Assembly (NCBI GenBank): GCA_947097615.1
Contig: CAMURX010000030.1
Span: 1 to 12,830 of the forward strand
From: an uncultured Neisseria sp.
GTDB taxonomy: Bacteria > Pseudomonadota > Gammaproteobacteria > Burkholderiales > Neisseriaceae
DNA: 12,830 nucleotides
Reading direction: 5' to 3'
Below, one piece after another: positions 6,361-12,830 of this stretch (its first letter is position 1; each line of letters begins with the position of its first letter). The translations under genes and the position numbers were made by a program. The notes below the pieces were generated by a model. That model was not told the DNA's origin. It did not search any database and saw only the letters and a list, made by a program, of their open reading frames with translations.

Positions 6361-6362
6361 AA

Positions 6363-6404
6363 AAGGCCGTCTGAAAAGCGGCGGGATGCTTTTCAGACGG
6401 CCTT
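6363..6404 (-). terminator. DUS-pair terminator after the TonB-dependent receptor
   Basis: Perfect 17-base arms (6363-6379 and 6388-6404) with an 8-base loop lie 15 bases beyond the receptor stop. On the minus strand the hairpin is followed by a T-run (complement of 6357-6364). Confidence 0.85.
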
Positions 6405-6419
6405 AGGGCGTGTTGGCAA

Positions 6420-8471
6420 TCAGAACTTGTAGTTCACGCTCAGACGGAAGTCGCGGCCGACTTCGGGCAGCGACGAGCCGTCGCGGGCGCTGCTGCGCTG
6501 GCTGTGCGGTTTGTACAGCTTGTTGCCGACGTTGTTGACGGCGAAGTTGACGTTCAAATCGTCTTTGCCGGTGGGCTTCCAGTTGGCGAAGATGTCGTTG
6601 ACGCCGTAGCCCGCGCGTACGGTGTTGGTGCCGCCCGAGCCGCGCTGGCTGGTGCCGGTGTCGTAAACCGATTTTTGCACGTAGCGGCCGCGCCAGCCGA
6701 TTTCCAGATTCGGGTTGTCGAAGCGGTAGCTCAAGCCGGTTGTCCAGGTGCGTCCCATCGGGATGGCGGTGACGATGGAGTCGAGGCTGGCGCCGGCCAT
6801 TTTCGGCTTGTTGTAGGCCATGGCCGCGCGGGCAGTGAAGCCGTGCCATTTGTAGGCTGCACCCAGCTCGTAGCCGCTGTTTTTGAGCGTGCCGCCGTTG
6901 TAGTAAAGGTAATGGTCTTTCGTGGGTAGGTTTTTTACAGCCTGAACGTCTTTAATCTGCTGGTTGAAGTAGCTGGCATTCAGCGAGAGGGCGTTGTTCC
7001 AGTTGTATTTCACGCCGACTTCGGCATTGCGCGAGCGTTCGGCTTTCAAATCGCCGCTTATGTGGGAATAGCGGCCGCCGGAAAGGGCAACTTCGGTCAG
7101 GCGCGGGCTGCGGCTGGCGTAGTTCAGGCTGGCGTTGAGCGAGAGTTCGGGCGTGATGTCGTAAATCGCGCCGATGCTGGGGTTGACGTTGTGGCCGGAC
7201 GCTTTGCCGTTGGAGAAGGTGGCGTTGAAGCGGTCGTAACGCAGGCCGGTGGTGAGGGTGACGGGTTCGATGTCCCAAATACCTTCGAGATAGAAGCCGG
7301 TATCGGTTTTTTTCTCTTGGTTGAGACCGGCTTTTAATGTGCGCGGCTCGGCTTCCTGATGGCGCCAGTTGATGCCGTATTTGAGGGTGTGGCGGTCAAA
7401 CAGGCGGCTGTCGAGTTTGAGGTTGGCGCCGGTAGTGCGCACTTTGGCATCCAGCTCGTATTGGCTGCCGCTGGCTTCGTCTCGGTTCATCACTTTGCGG
7501 TACACGTTGGCCTGGGCTTGGCTGATGAAGCCGATGTTGTGGCCGAGGTATTCCAGGTTGGTGGTGTCGTGGGTCAGCGTGCGGTATATCGGGCTGTTGT
7601 TTTCGGTGTCGGGTACGCAGCTGCCGTCGGGATTGTAGATAATCGGGCCGCCGCGTCCGCGTGTTTTACAGGCTTGGGAGAAGTCAAACTCTTCGCGCAG
7701 GGCACGTGTACCGTAGGTTTTTTCCTGACGGTGGCTCAAGGTGAGGCGGTGGTCTTCGTTGAAGTTGTAGCTGATTTTGCCCAACAGGCCGCGTTGGCCG
7801 AGGGCGCTGTTGTGCACGCGGCTGCTGTGGTCGTGGGGCGCGTAGCCTTTGCCCGGTTTGTAGTCTTTTTCGGTAACCCAGTTGGCGGCCACCACGGCGT
7901 CGAAGCCGCCCGCGCGGCCGTAGGCGGAGAAGCCTCTGTTCCAGCCTTTGTTGCTCGACACGCCCGCATTGACTTTAAAACCGACATCTTGGCCTTCGCG
8001 CAGCAGGTCTTTGGCATCGATGGTTTGCGAAATTACCGCGCCGCTGGTCGCGCCGATGCCCGCAGAGGCCGAGCCTGTGCCTTTTTGCACGCCGATAACC
8101 TTCACCAGCGCGGGGTCGAACAGGAAGCGGCCGTTGTGGTGGAAAAGCTGGGTGTCGGAATAGGTGTCATCCACTTTCACATCGATTTGATCCTGACCCA
8201 TGCCGCGGATGGTGACCCATTGCGATGTGCCGTTGCCGCCGCCGAAGCTGACAGCGGGTTCGGCGGAGAGCACGTCTTTCATGTCGGTGGCGGTGCTCTC
8301 GTCGATGCTGCGGGTGTTCACGCGGTGGGTGGCCGATACGCCTTGGCCGCGCACATGCACGGTTTCGAGGCCGGAAGCATCCTGCGCGGCATCGGTGTCG
8401 GCGGCTTGGGCGAAACCGCCGCACAGGGCAAGCGTGAGCAGGCTGAAGGAGAAACGGGGATTTGTCTGCAT
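6420..8471 (-). CDS. FetA/FrpB-like TonB-dependent outer-membrane receptor
   Basis: The 683-residue receptor imports an iron complex across the outer membrane using TonB-ExbB-ExbD energy. A signal peptide ends near AQA-AD (residues 21-25). A TonB box LETVHV (35-40) and a plug domain (about 55-165) follow. The plug carries DESTATDMKDVL, GGGNGTSQWVTIRGMGQ and ALVKVIGVQKGTGSASAGIGATSGA, closely resembling Neisseria FetA (FrpB). Other shared blocks are EKDYKPGKGY and YASRSPRLTEV. It ends in NYKF, the usual barrel terminus with final Phe. C268 and C285 probably form a disulfide in an extracellular loop. FetA proper imports catecholate siderophores. No fetB-type binding-protein gene is next door, so orthology and ligand (siderophore or heme) remain open. 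AAGGAG lies nine bases before the ATG. The upstream region has a probable Fur site and no poly-C tract of the kind that makes meningococcal fetA phase-variable. Confidence 0.9.
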   Translation of the reverse strand: MQTNPRFSFSLLTLALCGGFAQAADTDAAQDASGLETVHVRGQGVSATHRVNTRSIDESTATDMKDVLSAEPAVSFGGGNGTSQWVTIRGMGQDQIDVKVDDTYSDTQLFHHNGRFLFDPALVKVIGVQKGTGSASAGIGATSGAVISQTIDAKDLLREGQDVGFKVNAGVSSNKGWNRGFSAYGRAGGFDAVVAANWVTEKDYKPGKGYAPHDHSSRVHNSALGQRGLLGKISYNFNEDHRLTLSHRQEKTYGTRALREEFDFSQACKTRGRGGPIIYNPDGSCVPDTENNSPIYRTLTHDTTNLEYLGHNIGFISQAQANVYRKVMNRDEASGSQYELDAKVRTTGANLKLDSRLFDRHTLKYGINWRHQEAEPRTLKAGLNQEKKTDTGFYLEGIWDIEPVTLTTGLRYDRFNATFSNGKASGHNVNPSIGAIYDITPELSLNASLNYASRSPRLTEVALSGGRYSHISGDLKAERSRNAEVGVKYNWNNALSLNASYFNQQIKDVQAVKNLPTKDHYLYYNGGTLKNSGYELGAAYKWHGFTARAAMAYNKPKMAGASLDSIVTAIPMGRTWTTGLSYRFDNPNLEIGWRGRYVQKSVYDTGTSQRGSGGTNTVRAGYGVNDIFANWKPTGKDDLNVNFAVNNVGNKLYKPHSQRSSARDGSSLPEVGRDFRLSVNYKF

Positions 8472-8567
8472 AAGGCAAAACTCCTTGGTTTGAGGCCGGA
8501 CGGCAAGGCAGAAGCCGCCGGAAATGTTTTAAAAATTAGGAAAAAAGAATTAAAAACAGAAAAACGA

Positions 8568-8596
8568 ACGTCGGGCTTTGTCAGAAAACCCAACGT
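8568..8596 (-). promoter_or_regulatory. Leader hairpin followed by T-rich tract, upstream of the receptor gene
   Basis: On the minus strand ACGTTGGG (8596-8589) pairs with CCCGACGT (8575-8568), eight pairs including one G-T, with a 13-base loop. T5 and T5 tracts follow, separated by CTG. From the predicted promoter the hairpin falls at the very 5' end of the leader, so it may be a stabilising 5' stem-loop or a weak attenuator. The leader would be about 125 nt long. Confidence 0.4.
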
Positions 8597-8604
8597 CTGC
8601 CACG

Positions 8605-8624
8605 ATTATAACTAAATTTGTTAT
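8605..8624 (-). promoter_or_regulatory. -10 element overlapped by a probable Fur operator
   Basis: On the minus strand TATAAT occupies 8610-8605. A near-palindrome at 8608-8624 (ATAAC, 7-base spacer, GTTAT) covers its upstream half. The site is AT-rich in a GC-rich window and resembles a Fur box, which fits iron repression of the receptor gene. There is no strong -35. Confidence 0.55.
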
Positions 8625-8667
8625 CGTTTGTGATATTTGTTTTAAGAAATGCGTCAGATATGCTTTT

Positions 8668-8754
8668 AAAGCCGTCTGAAACGCAGCCTCAACGAAGCCG
8701 AAAGCCCGTTGTTCTGTTTTCACTTCGTCGAAGCTTCGCTTTCAGACGGCCTTT
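8668..8754 (+). repeat. Long inverted repeat with extended DUS arms in the receptor-paeA divergent gap
   Basis: The left arm (8668-8697) and right arm (8723-8754) carry inverted DUS. Partial complementarity continues about 15 bases beyond them through a CTTCGTCGAAGCTTCG segment. A T5 run (8752-8756) follows on the plus strand, so the structure looks like a terminator although no plus-strand gene lies upstream. The right arm belongs to a 39-bp repeat also present at 12098-12136. The remaining 8472-8921 gap holds the receptor leader and the paeA promoter. Confidence 0.65.
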
Positions 8755-8844
8755 TTGCGTTTTCATGCCGTGTTTTGCCGTTTACCGCATCCCTCCGTTA
8801 CACATGAGAAGAAAACCCATGGAATCACGGAGGCCGTGCCGCCA

Positions 8845-8874
8845 TCAGGCCGCTGCGGCTTTCAGACGGCCTGA
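8845..8874 (+). repeat. Hairpin containing a single DUS, upstream of paeA
   Basis: TCAGGCCG (8845-8852) pairs with CGGCCTGA (8867-8874) around a 14-base loop that includes most of a reverse-oriented DUS. It ends six bases before the paeA -10 region. Confidence 0.4.
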
Positions 8875-8879
8875 GGGGC

Positions 8880-8888
8880 TGATAGAAT
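8880..8888 (+). promoter_or_regulatory. Extended -10 (TGATAGAAT) for paeA
   Basis: TG, one base, then TAGAAT forms an extended -10 about 34 bases before the ATG at 8922. Confidence 0.5.
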
Positions 8889-8921
8889 GCCGCCGTCTTT
8901 TTTGTGTTTTTACGGTACTTG

Positions 8922-10214
8922 ATGAGCATATTCCACGCCCTGTCCGTCCTCTGCCTGCTGATTCTGATCAGCGCTTTCGTCTCATGTTCCGAACTCGCGC
9001 TGGCCTCGGCGCGCAAAATCAAATTGCAGGTGTTGGCCAAAGAAGGCGACACCCGCGCCCTCGACGTGCTCAATATGCAGCAGCAGCCGGGCAGCTTCAT
9101 CACCATCGTGCAAATCGGCCTCAACGCCGTGGCGATTCTCGCCGGTATCGTCGGCGAAGCGGCCGTGCGCCCCTATTTCGCATCGTTTTTCGCCCGCTTC
9201 GGCACTTGGGGCGAAACCGCCGCGCCGCTGCTCACCTTCGTGCTGGTCACCGGCAGCTTCATTCTCGTGGCCGACCTGATGCCCAAACGCTTTGCCATGA
9301 CCCATCCGGAAGCCGTTGCCGTGCGCATTGTGCGGCCGATGATGTTTCTGATTTTCCTGCTCAAACCTTTCGTGTGGATTTTCGACGGCCTGGCCAACGC
9401 CGTGTTCAAAATCCTGAACATCCCCACCGTGCGCCAAGACCAGCTCACTTCCGAAGACATCTACGCCGTGGTGGATGCCGGCGCGCAGGCGGGCGTGCTC
9501 AAAGAGCAGGAACACTATCTGATTGAAAACATCTTCGACATGCAGCAGCGCACCGTCACTTCAACCATGAGCACGCGCGAATACATCGCCTATTTCGACA
9601 AAAACGACGATCCCGCCACCATTATCGAAGCCATGTCGGAAAAGCCGCACAACAAATTCCTCGTCTGCGACGGCGATTTGGAGCGCGTGATCGGCTACAT
9701 CGAATCGCATGCCCTGCTCACCCTGTTTCTCAAAGAGAAAAACGTCCGCCTCACCGACAGGCGCGTGCTGCGCAAAGTGCTGTTCATCCCCGACACGCTG
9801 TCGCTGTTTGACGTGTTGGAAACCTTCAAAACATCGGGCGAAGACTTTGCCGTGGTCGTCAACGAATATGCGCTGGTCGTCGGCGTGGTGACGCTCAAAG
9901 ATGTGATGAGCATCGTGATGGGCGAATTGGTCAATACCGAAGAAGAGCCGCAAATCATCCGCCGCACCGAAGACACCTGGCTGATCGACGGCGCCACGCC
10001 GCTGGCCGACGTGATGCGCGCGCTCGACATCGAAGCCTTTCCCCATTCGGAAAACTACGAAACCATCGCCGGTTTCATGATGTATTCCCTGCGCAAAATC
10101 CCCAAACGCACCGATTCCGTGGTCTACGGCGCTTACAAATTCGAAATCATCGACACCGAAAACCTGAAAATCGACCAGCTTTTGGTTTCGCGCCAAGGCA
10201 ACGCGCGCGAATAG
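8922..10214 (+). CDS. paeA: PaeA (YtfL)-like polyamine exporter, CNNM/CorC family
   Basis: This 430-residue inner-membrane protein matches E. coli YtfL/PaeA along its length. PaeA exports cadaverine and putrescine under polyamine stress. A DUF21 membrane domain (about 1-170) begins SIFHALSVLCLLILISAFVS and contains SELALASARKIKLQVLAKEG, GSFITIVQIGLNAVAILAGIVG and ADLMPKRFAM. Then come SEDIYAVVDAGAQAGVLKEQE (about 177-197), a CBS pair (about 212-340, with EDFAVVVNEYALVVGVVTLKDV) and a CorC/HlyC domain (about 350-425, with WLIDGATPLADVMRALDI and KIPKRTDSV). The ATG at 8922 is preferred to an in-frame GTG at 8904, because YtfL starts near it and the extended -10 lies just upstream. The ribosome binding site is weak. 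The gene appears monocistronic. Older annotations would call it hemolysin-like or a CorC transporter. Confidence 0.92.
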   Translation: MSIFHALSVLCLLILISAFVSCSELALASARKIKLQVLAKEGDTRALDVLNMQQQPGSFITIVQIGLNAVAILAGIVGEAAVRPYFASFFARFGTWGETAAPLLTFVLVTGSFILVADLMPKRFAMTHPEAVAVRIVRPMMFLIFLLKPFVWIFDGLANAVFKILNIPTVRQDQLTSEDIYAVVDAGAQAGVLKEQEHYLIENIFDMQQRTVTSTMSTREYIAYFDKNDDPATIIEAMSEKPHNKFLVCDGDLERVIGYIESHALLTLFLKEKNVRLTDRRVLRKVLFIPDTLSLFDVLETFKTSGEDFAVVVNEYALVVGVVTLKDVMSIVMGELVNTEEEPQIIRRTEDTWLIDGATPLADVMRALDIEAFPHSENYETIAGFMMYSLRKIPKRTDSVVYGAYKFEIIDTENLKIDQLLVSRQGNARE

Positions 10215-10227
10215 GCGCGGCAAAGCG

Positions 10228-10273
10228 AAAGGCCGTCTGAAAATCCCGAAACGGGTTTTCAGACGGCCTTTTG
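10228..10273 (+). terminator. DUS-pair terminator after paeA
   Basis: Arms 10228-10247 and 10252-10271 pair almost fully (one bulged T), including a GC cap next to the loop. TTTT ends the right arm. It also lies beyond the stop of the convergent gene at 10289, so it can serve both strands. Confidence 0.85.
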
Positions 10274-10288
10274 TTCTTTGCGCGCCCT

Positions 10289-11023
10289 TTATTCGCCGCA
10301 CATCGAACGCACCTGCTGCGGCACTTCGCCGCTGCATATCCAGGTAATCTGCTTGCCTTCCTGCAAGGGCAGCATCACCAGCGCTTTTTCGCCGTCAACG
10401 GGCGTGGCGTTGATGGCGCCTTGCAGGATGCTGACGTTCAGCCAGTATTTCTGCTGGGTGTCGTTCAAAGTGAGCGCTTCGGTGATTTGGTTCAGCTCCA
10501 CGCCCTGCGACACGCGCTCGGCGACAATGTTTTGCGTGAAGACCAGCGCGTCGGCGGGCGAATCGGGATTGACAGCGGGTTTGAGCTCGATTTCGGGCAC
10601 GGGTTTGCCGGTGACCGACGACACGGCAACAGGTTCTTCCAAACCGGCCAAACGGTAAACGGGCTGCACGAGATGGTTGAACTGCGGCGCAAACTGGGTC
10701 ACGGCAGCGCAGAGGCCGACCAGCAGCAGGCACAGGACGCCGAGGATTTTGCCCGCCAGCGCCGCGCCGCCTTCGCCTTTGAAGCCGCAGACAAGAGCCA
10801 AAACGGCCAGCGCCACAGGCAGTGCATAAGACGGCACGCCCGTATCGGCCAGAAGGCTGCCCATGTCCAGCGCGTTGAGCAGCGGCAGCACGGCAAAGGC
10901 GGCGATGCCGAATACGAGCGCCAGAGCGGCAGCCGCCGCACCGGGGCGCGGCGGCTTTTTCGCCGGGGCTTTTTGGTCGAAGGGGGTGGTTTTCTTGAAG
11001 AGAGGTAGGGAGAGTTTCGCCAT
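10289..11023 (-). CDS. Membrane protein with C-terminal pilin-like module
   Basis: This 244-residue protein is not assigned to a named gene. A basic, proline-rich cytosolic start (1-28) precedes three likely membrane helices: about 29-50, 67-82 and 88-110. The C-terminal half is predicted to be periplasmic. It ends in a block that looks like the disulfide loop of type IV pilins: ITWICSGEVPQQVRSMC, with C230 and C242, Trp two residues before the first Cys, and the second Cys three residues from the end. The region about 160-229 (AERVSQGVELNQITEALTL, then ALVMLPLQEG) also resembles the pilin beta-sheet. The prepilin leader and GFTLIE helix are absent, so it is not a fibre subunit in the normal sense. 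Function is unknown. The start ATG has a poor ribosome binding site, but a good promoter lies 39 bases upstream. Confidence 0.78.
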   Translation of the reverse strand: MAKLSLPLFKKTTPFDQKAPAKKPPRPGAAAAALALVFGIAAFAVLPLLNALDMGSLLADTGVPSYALPVALAVLALVCGFKGEGGAALAGKILGVLCLLLVGLCAAVTQFAPQFNHLVQPVYRLAGLEEPVAVSSVTGKPVPEIELKPAVNPDSPADALVFTQNIVAERVSQGVELNQITEALTLNDTQQKYWLNVSILQGAINATPVDGEKALVMLPLQEGKQITWICSGEVPQQVRSMCGE

Positions 11024-11061
11024 AATGTGAAGGTGATTAACTGAAATTTAAAATGTCCGCG

Positions 11062-11090
11062 ATTTTAGCAATTTGCGTTAAATCAGGCAA
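11062..11090 (-). promoter_or_regulatory. Sigma70-type promoter for the pilin-tailed membrane protein
   Basis: On the minus strand the -35 is TTGCCT (11090-11085), the spacer is 17 bases, and the -10 is TAAAAT (11067-11062). The predicted start is about 32 bases before the ATG. Confidence 0.6.
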
Positions 11091-11094
11091 TCGC

Positions 11095-11126
11095 AGGCCG
11101 TCTGAAAAAGCGTTTTCAGACGGCCT
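11095..11126 (-). terminator. DUS-pair hairpin after the YecA-family gene
   Basis: Arms 11095-11108 and 11113-11126 (14 bases) enclose a 4-base loop, 10 bases beyond the stop at 11136. There is no T-run after it on the minus strand, so termination may be partial. Confidence 0.65.
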
Positions 11127-11135
11127 CCCGAACAA

Positions 11136-11771
11136 TTAGTTCCTGCCGCAGCAGGCTTTGTATTTTTTGCCGCTGCCGCAGGGACAGGGGTCGTTGCGGC
11201 CGGTTTTCGCACCCTCGCGGCGCACGGTTTGCGGTTTGTTTTTCACCGCGTGCCAGTAGGCGTGGATGTTGCGCACGGCGTGGGGGACTTCGTCTTGCAG
11301 GCTGCGGATTTCGTTGTTGTCCAAATCGGAGAGAACGTCGTCCTCTTCGTAGATGCCGCCCAGCACCATCAGCGGGTAGAACAGGTCTTCAAATTCTTCG
11401 TCGTCGATGGCGGCGAACCAGTCGGTCGGCGTGGTGTCGAGGGCGTAGAGGTAGGCGTTGCACCAGGAAAAATAGTCGGGTTCGCCGTTGTCGTATTCGT
11501 GCAGCAGCAGCGCGGGCGGCTGCTTCTGCGCCCACGCCTGCCGCAATTCTTCCGCCCACTCGGCCACGGCTTGGACGACGCGGGCTTTGTTTTCGTCGTT
11601 TAAGGGGGCGTCGCCGATGATGTCGGCGCTGATTTGCGGCAGGTGGTCGGCGATGCTGTCGGGGCCGCTGACCCAAGCGGTGAGATAGGCTTGGATTTCG
11701 TCGTCGCGCATGGCCGCGCCCTCGGCGGCATGGGCGTTGAGCAGTTGTGCGATGGTTTGCTGCGGGGTCAT
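11136..11771 (-). CDS. YecA/UPF0149-family protein with SEC-C zinc motif
   Basis: The protein has 211 residues. The N-terminal part (about 1-175) is a helical, acidic UPF0149/YecA-type domain, with [18 protein letters not shown] (30-47) and YPLMVLGG (132-139) typical of the family. The C-terminus is a complete SEC-C motif, [19 protein letters not shown], with ligands C196, C198, C207 and C208. SEC-C modules bind zinc and are best known from SecA, where they contact SecB and ribosomes. The role of YecA-type proteins is less clear, though ribosome or chaperone association has been proposed. A good ribosome binding site (AAGGAAA, 11776-11782) precedes the ATG. The gene begins only 16 bases from a Correia-type element, which therefore occupies its promoter region. 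Confidence 0.9.
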   Translation of the reverse strand: MTPQQTIAQLLNAHAAEGAAMRDDEIQAYLTAWVSGPDSIADHLPQISADIIGDAPLNDENKARVVQAVAEWAEELRQAWAQKQPPALLLHEYDNGEPDYFSWCNAYLYALDTTPTDWFAAIDDEEFEDLFYPLMVLGGIYEEDDVLSDLDNNEIRSLQDEVPHAVRNIHAYWHAVKNKPQTVRREGAKTGRNDPCPCGSGKKYKACCGRN

Positions 11772-11787
11772 GGGGTTTCCTTACTTA

Positions 11788-11941
11788 CATATTGAAACAA
11801 CACGAAAATCTACGGCGTTGCTGCGCCTTAGCTCGAAGAGGGCGGTTTTCTACGGCATTGGCATGCCAAGAAAACCTGCCCCGTATTACCCATACTGTCT
11901 GCGGCTTGCTGCCTTGTATCTTTCCGTGTTGTTTCACTATA
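11788..11941. mobile_element. Full-length Correia-type repeat element (CREE) with divergent terminal repeats
   Basis: The terminal inverted repeats are 21 bases and match at 18 positions. Both carry GAAACAACACG, and the right end finishes CACTATA. Total length is 154 bp, the length of full-size Neisseria CREEs. The internal sequence keeps the recognisable CREE order: TACGGCGTTG and CGCCTTAGCTC near the left, a mid stem-loop (11841-11880), then CCGTAT and TACTGTCTGCGGCTT at the right. The termini differ from the meningococcal CREE (TATAGTGGATTAAA), so this is a divergent subfamily. CREEs are non-autonomous elements inserting at TA. They can supply promoters and form RNA hairpins cut by RNase III. 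An outward TATAAA is created at 11938-11943. Confidence 0.85.
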
Positions 11942-12154
11942 AAAACGGCGCACTGTTCCATACAGTGCGGCAGATGAAAAACGGCAGGGATGAGGCCGTC
12001 TGAAAGCGGGGCGTCAAAGAAAGTAAAAAGCAGAGGGCCGTTTTCAGACGGCCTCTGCCGTGCGGTATCGGGAGGCCGTCTGAAAACCCCTTTTTTGGTT
12101 TTGACTTCGTTGAAGCTTCGCTTTCAGACGGCCTTTGCTGCCTTTCAGACGGCC
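11942..12154. other. Intergenic stretch with hairpins and repeats downstream of ilvD
   Basis: No gene is seen here. It holds a 7-bp hairpin (11950-11956 with 11962-11968, loop 5), a DUS at 11993-12004, and a hairpin at 12030-12058 in which a single DUS forms most of one arm. It also holds a DUS at 12073-12084 and two reverse DUS at about 12122-12132 and 12144-12154. The DUS at 12073 can pair with that at 12122 to form a loose terminator for ilvD. Confidence 0.7.
12098..12136 (-). repeat. 39-bp extended-DUS repeat, second copy
   Basis: This segment matches 8716-8754 at 37 of 39 positions. Both contain CTTCGTYGAAGCTTCG next to a reverse DUS. Read on the minus strand it is a DUS followed by a GAAGCTTC palindrome, 16-18 bases beyond the ilvD stop region. 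Confidence 0.75.
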
Positions 12155-12830
12155 TTAACGTTCAATCTGCGATACGTCGCGCACCGCGCCTTTGTCGGCG
12201 GAAGTGGCCATCGCGCCGTAGGCGCGCAGGGCGGCGGAGACGTAGCGTTCGCGGTTTTCCGGCTTCCATGCTTGGCTGCCTTTGGCTTCCATTTGGGCGC
12301 GACGCTCGGCAAGTTCTTCGTCGGAGATTTTCAGGTTGATGCTGCGGTTGGGGATGTCGATTTCAATCGTATCGCCTTCGTGCACCAAGCCGATGGCGCC
12401 GCCTTCGGCCGCTTCGGGGGAAACGTGACCGATACTCAAGCCCGATGTGCCGCCGGAGAAACGGCCGTCGGTGAGCAAGGCGCATTGGGCGCCCAGGCCT
12501 TTGGATTTGAGATAGCTGGTGGGATACAGCATTTCCTGCATACCTGGGCCGCCTTTGGGGCCTTCGTAGCGGATGATGACGATGTCGCCGGCGACGATTT
12601 GGTTGCCCAAAATGCCTTCTACTGCGTCTTCTTGGCTTTCAAATACACGGGCGCGGCCGGTAAATTTGAGGATACTCTCGTCCACGCCTGCGGTTTTCAC
12701 CACGCAGCCGCGCTCGGCGATATTGCCGAACAATACTGCCAAGCCGCCGTCTTGCGAGTAGGCATGTTCAACATCGCGGATACAGCCTTTTTCGCGGTCG
12801 AGGTCGAGGGTTTTCCACATGCGGTTTTGC
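12155..12830 (-). CDS. ilvD: Dihydroxy-acid dehydratase, C-terminal part (gene runs off the window)
   Basis: IlvD dehydrates 2,3-dihydroxy acids to 2-keto acids in valine, leucine and isoleucine synthesis, using an iron-sulfur cluster and Mg2+. About 224 C-terminal residues are present. The family is near 615 residues, so the 5' portion lies beyond position 12830. Visible blocks include [69 protein letters not shown] and the terminal SADKGAVRD. The cluster cysteines near the N-terminus are outside the window, apart from the Cys in ERGCVVK. The reading frame stays open to the window edge (QNR before MWKTL), so the internal Met at 12820 is not the start. The TAA stop merges into a DUS (TAAGGCCGTCTGAA). 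Confidence 0.96.
   Translation of the reverse strand, partial: QNRMWKTLDLDREKGCIRDVEHAYSQDGGLAVLFGNIAERGCVVKTAGVDESILKFTGRARVFESQEDAVEGILGNQIVAGDIVIIRYEGPKGGPGMQEMLYPTSYLKSKGLGAQCALLTDGRFSGGTSGLSIGHVSPEAAEGGAIGLVHEGDTIEIDIPNRSINLKISDEELAERRAQMEAKGSQAWKPENRERYVSAALRAYGAMATSADKGAVRDVSQIER

Larger units (their letters stand above)
182..12154. repeat. DNA uptake sequence (DUS) family, AG dialect, dispersed
   Basis: The core GCCGTCTGAA, or its complement TTCAGACGGC, occurs about 35 times by hand count. Most copies read AGGCCGTCTGAA, the AG-DUS form. In Neisseria the DUS is bound by the minor pilin ComP and biases natural transformation towards kin DNA. Most copies are intergenic and form inverted pairs that work as terminators, listed separately. 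Intragenic cores begin at 517 (Cys/His tail protein), 987 and 1472 (scpA), 2789 (EamA transporter), and 5364 and 5618 (mpl). In coding sequence they leave peptide signatures such as FQTA or RPSE. No copy lies inside ribH, nusB, the TonB-dependent receptor, paeA, the pilin-tailed gene or the YecA-family gene. Confidence 0.96.

Noticed and set aside
7359..8615. Plus-strand open frame of 418 codons
   Set aside because: Antisense to the TonB-dependent receptor; no family features.
8472..8700. Poly-C or short-repeat phase-variation tract before the receptor gene
   Set aside because: No C or G run of seven or more and no tandem short repeat in this region.
8618..9526. Plus-strand open frame of 302 codons
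   Set aside because: Overlaps the start of paeA in another frame, and the part before 8922 reads DUS and promoter sequence.
1..12830. tRNA, rRNA, transposase, integrase or toxin genes
   Set aside because: No cloverleaf-like segment or matching protein seen on either strand when reading through the window; no search could be run.

Overview
The window looks like chromosome of a high-GC member of the genus Neisseria (Betaproteobacteria). The main evidence is about 35 hand-counted copies of the 10-base core GCCGTCTGAA or its complement. Most are in the 12-mer form AGGCCGTCTGAA, the AG dialect of the Neisseria DNA uptake sequence (DUS). Supporting evidence is a 154-bp Correia-type repeat and proteins that all fit the Neisseria core genome. 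The dialect and GC content point to a commensal Neisseria rather than N. meningitidis or N. gonorrhoeae. The species cannot be fixed from the sequence alone.

Layout, left to right. Positions 1-281 hold no gene but carry a 114-bp repeat element bounded by inverted 22-bp palindromes, then a DUS-pair terminator. On the minus strand follow a small protein with a Cys/His-rich tail (282-614), scpA (656-1504) and an MTA/MTI phosphorylase gene (1501-2220), the last two overlapping by 4 bases. On the plus strand come an EamA-type transporter (2416-3303), a DUF2185/Imm33-like protein (3380-3697), ribH (3769-4236) and nusB (4279-4710). On the minus strand, convergent with nusB, are mpl (4913-6295) and a FetA/FrpB-like TonB-dependent receptor (6420-8471) with a probable Fur-controlled promoter. 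The plus-strand paeA (ytfL) homologue occupies 8922-10214. On the minus strand are a membrane protein ending in a pilin-like disulfide module (10289-11023), a YecA-family SEC-C protein (11136-11771) whose start abuts a Correia-type element (11788-11941), and the 3' part of ilvD (12155 to the window end).

The genes are mostly single-gene transcription units. Inverted DUS pairs that double as intrinsic terminators separate most of them. The clear exceptions are the phosphorylase-scpA overlap and the ribH-nusB pair. Functions are housekeeping: chromosome condensation, purine and thiomethyl salvage, flavin synthesis, rRNA antitermination, murein recycling, iron uptake, polyamine export and branched-chain amino acid synthesis. 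I see no defence system, prophage, integron or CRISPR array. The less ordinary material is in the intergenic repeats and in three poorly characterised proteins: the Cys/His tail protein, the lone DUF2185 protein and the pilin-tailed membrane protein.
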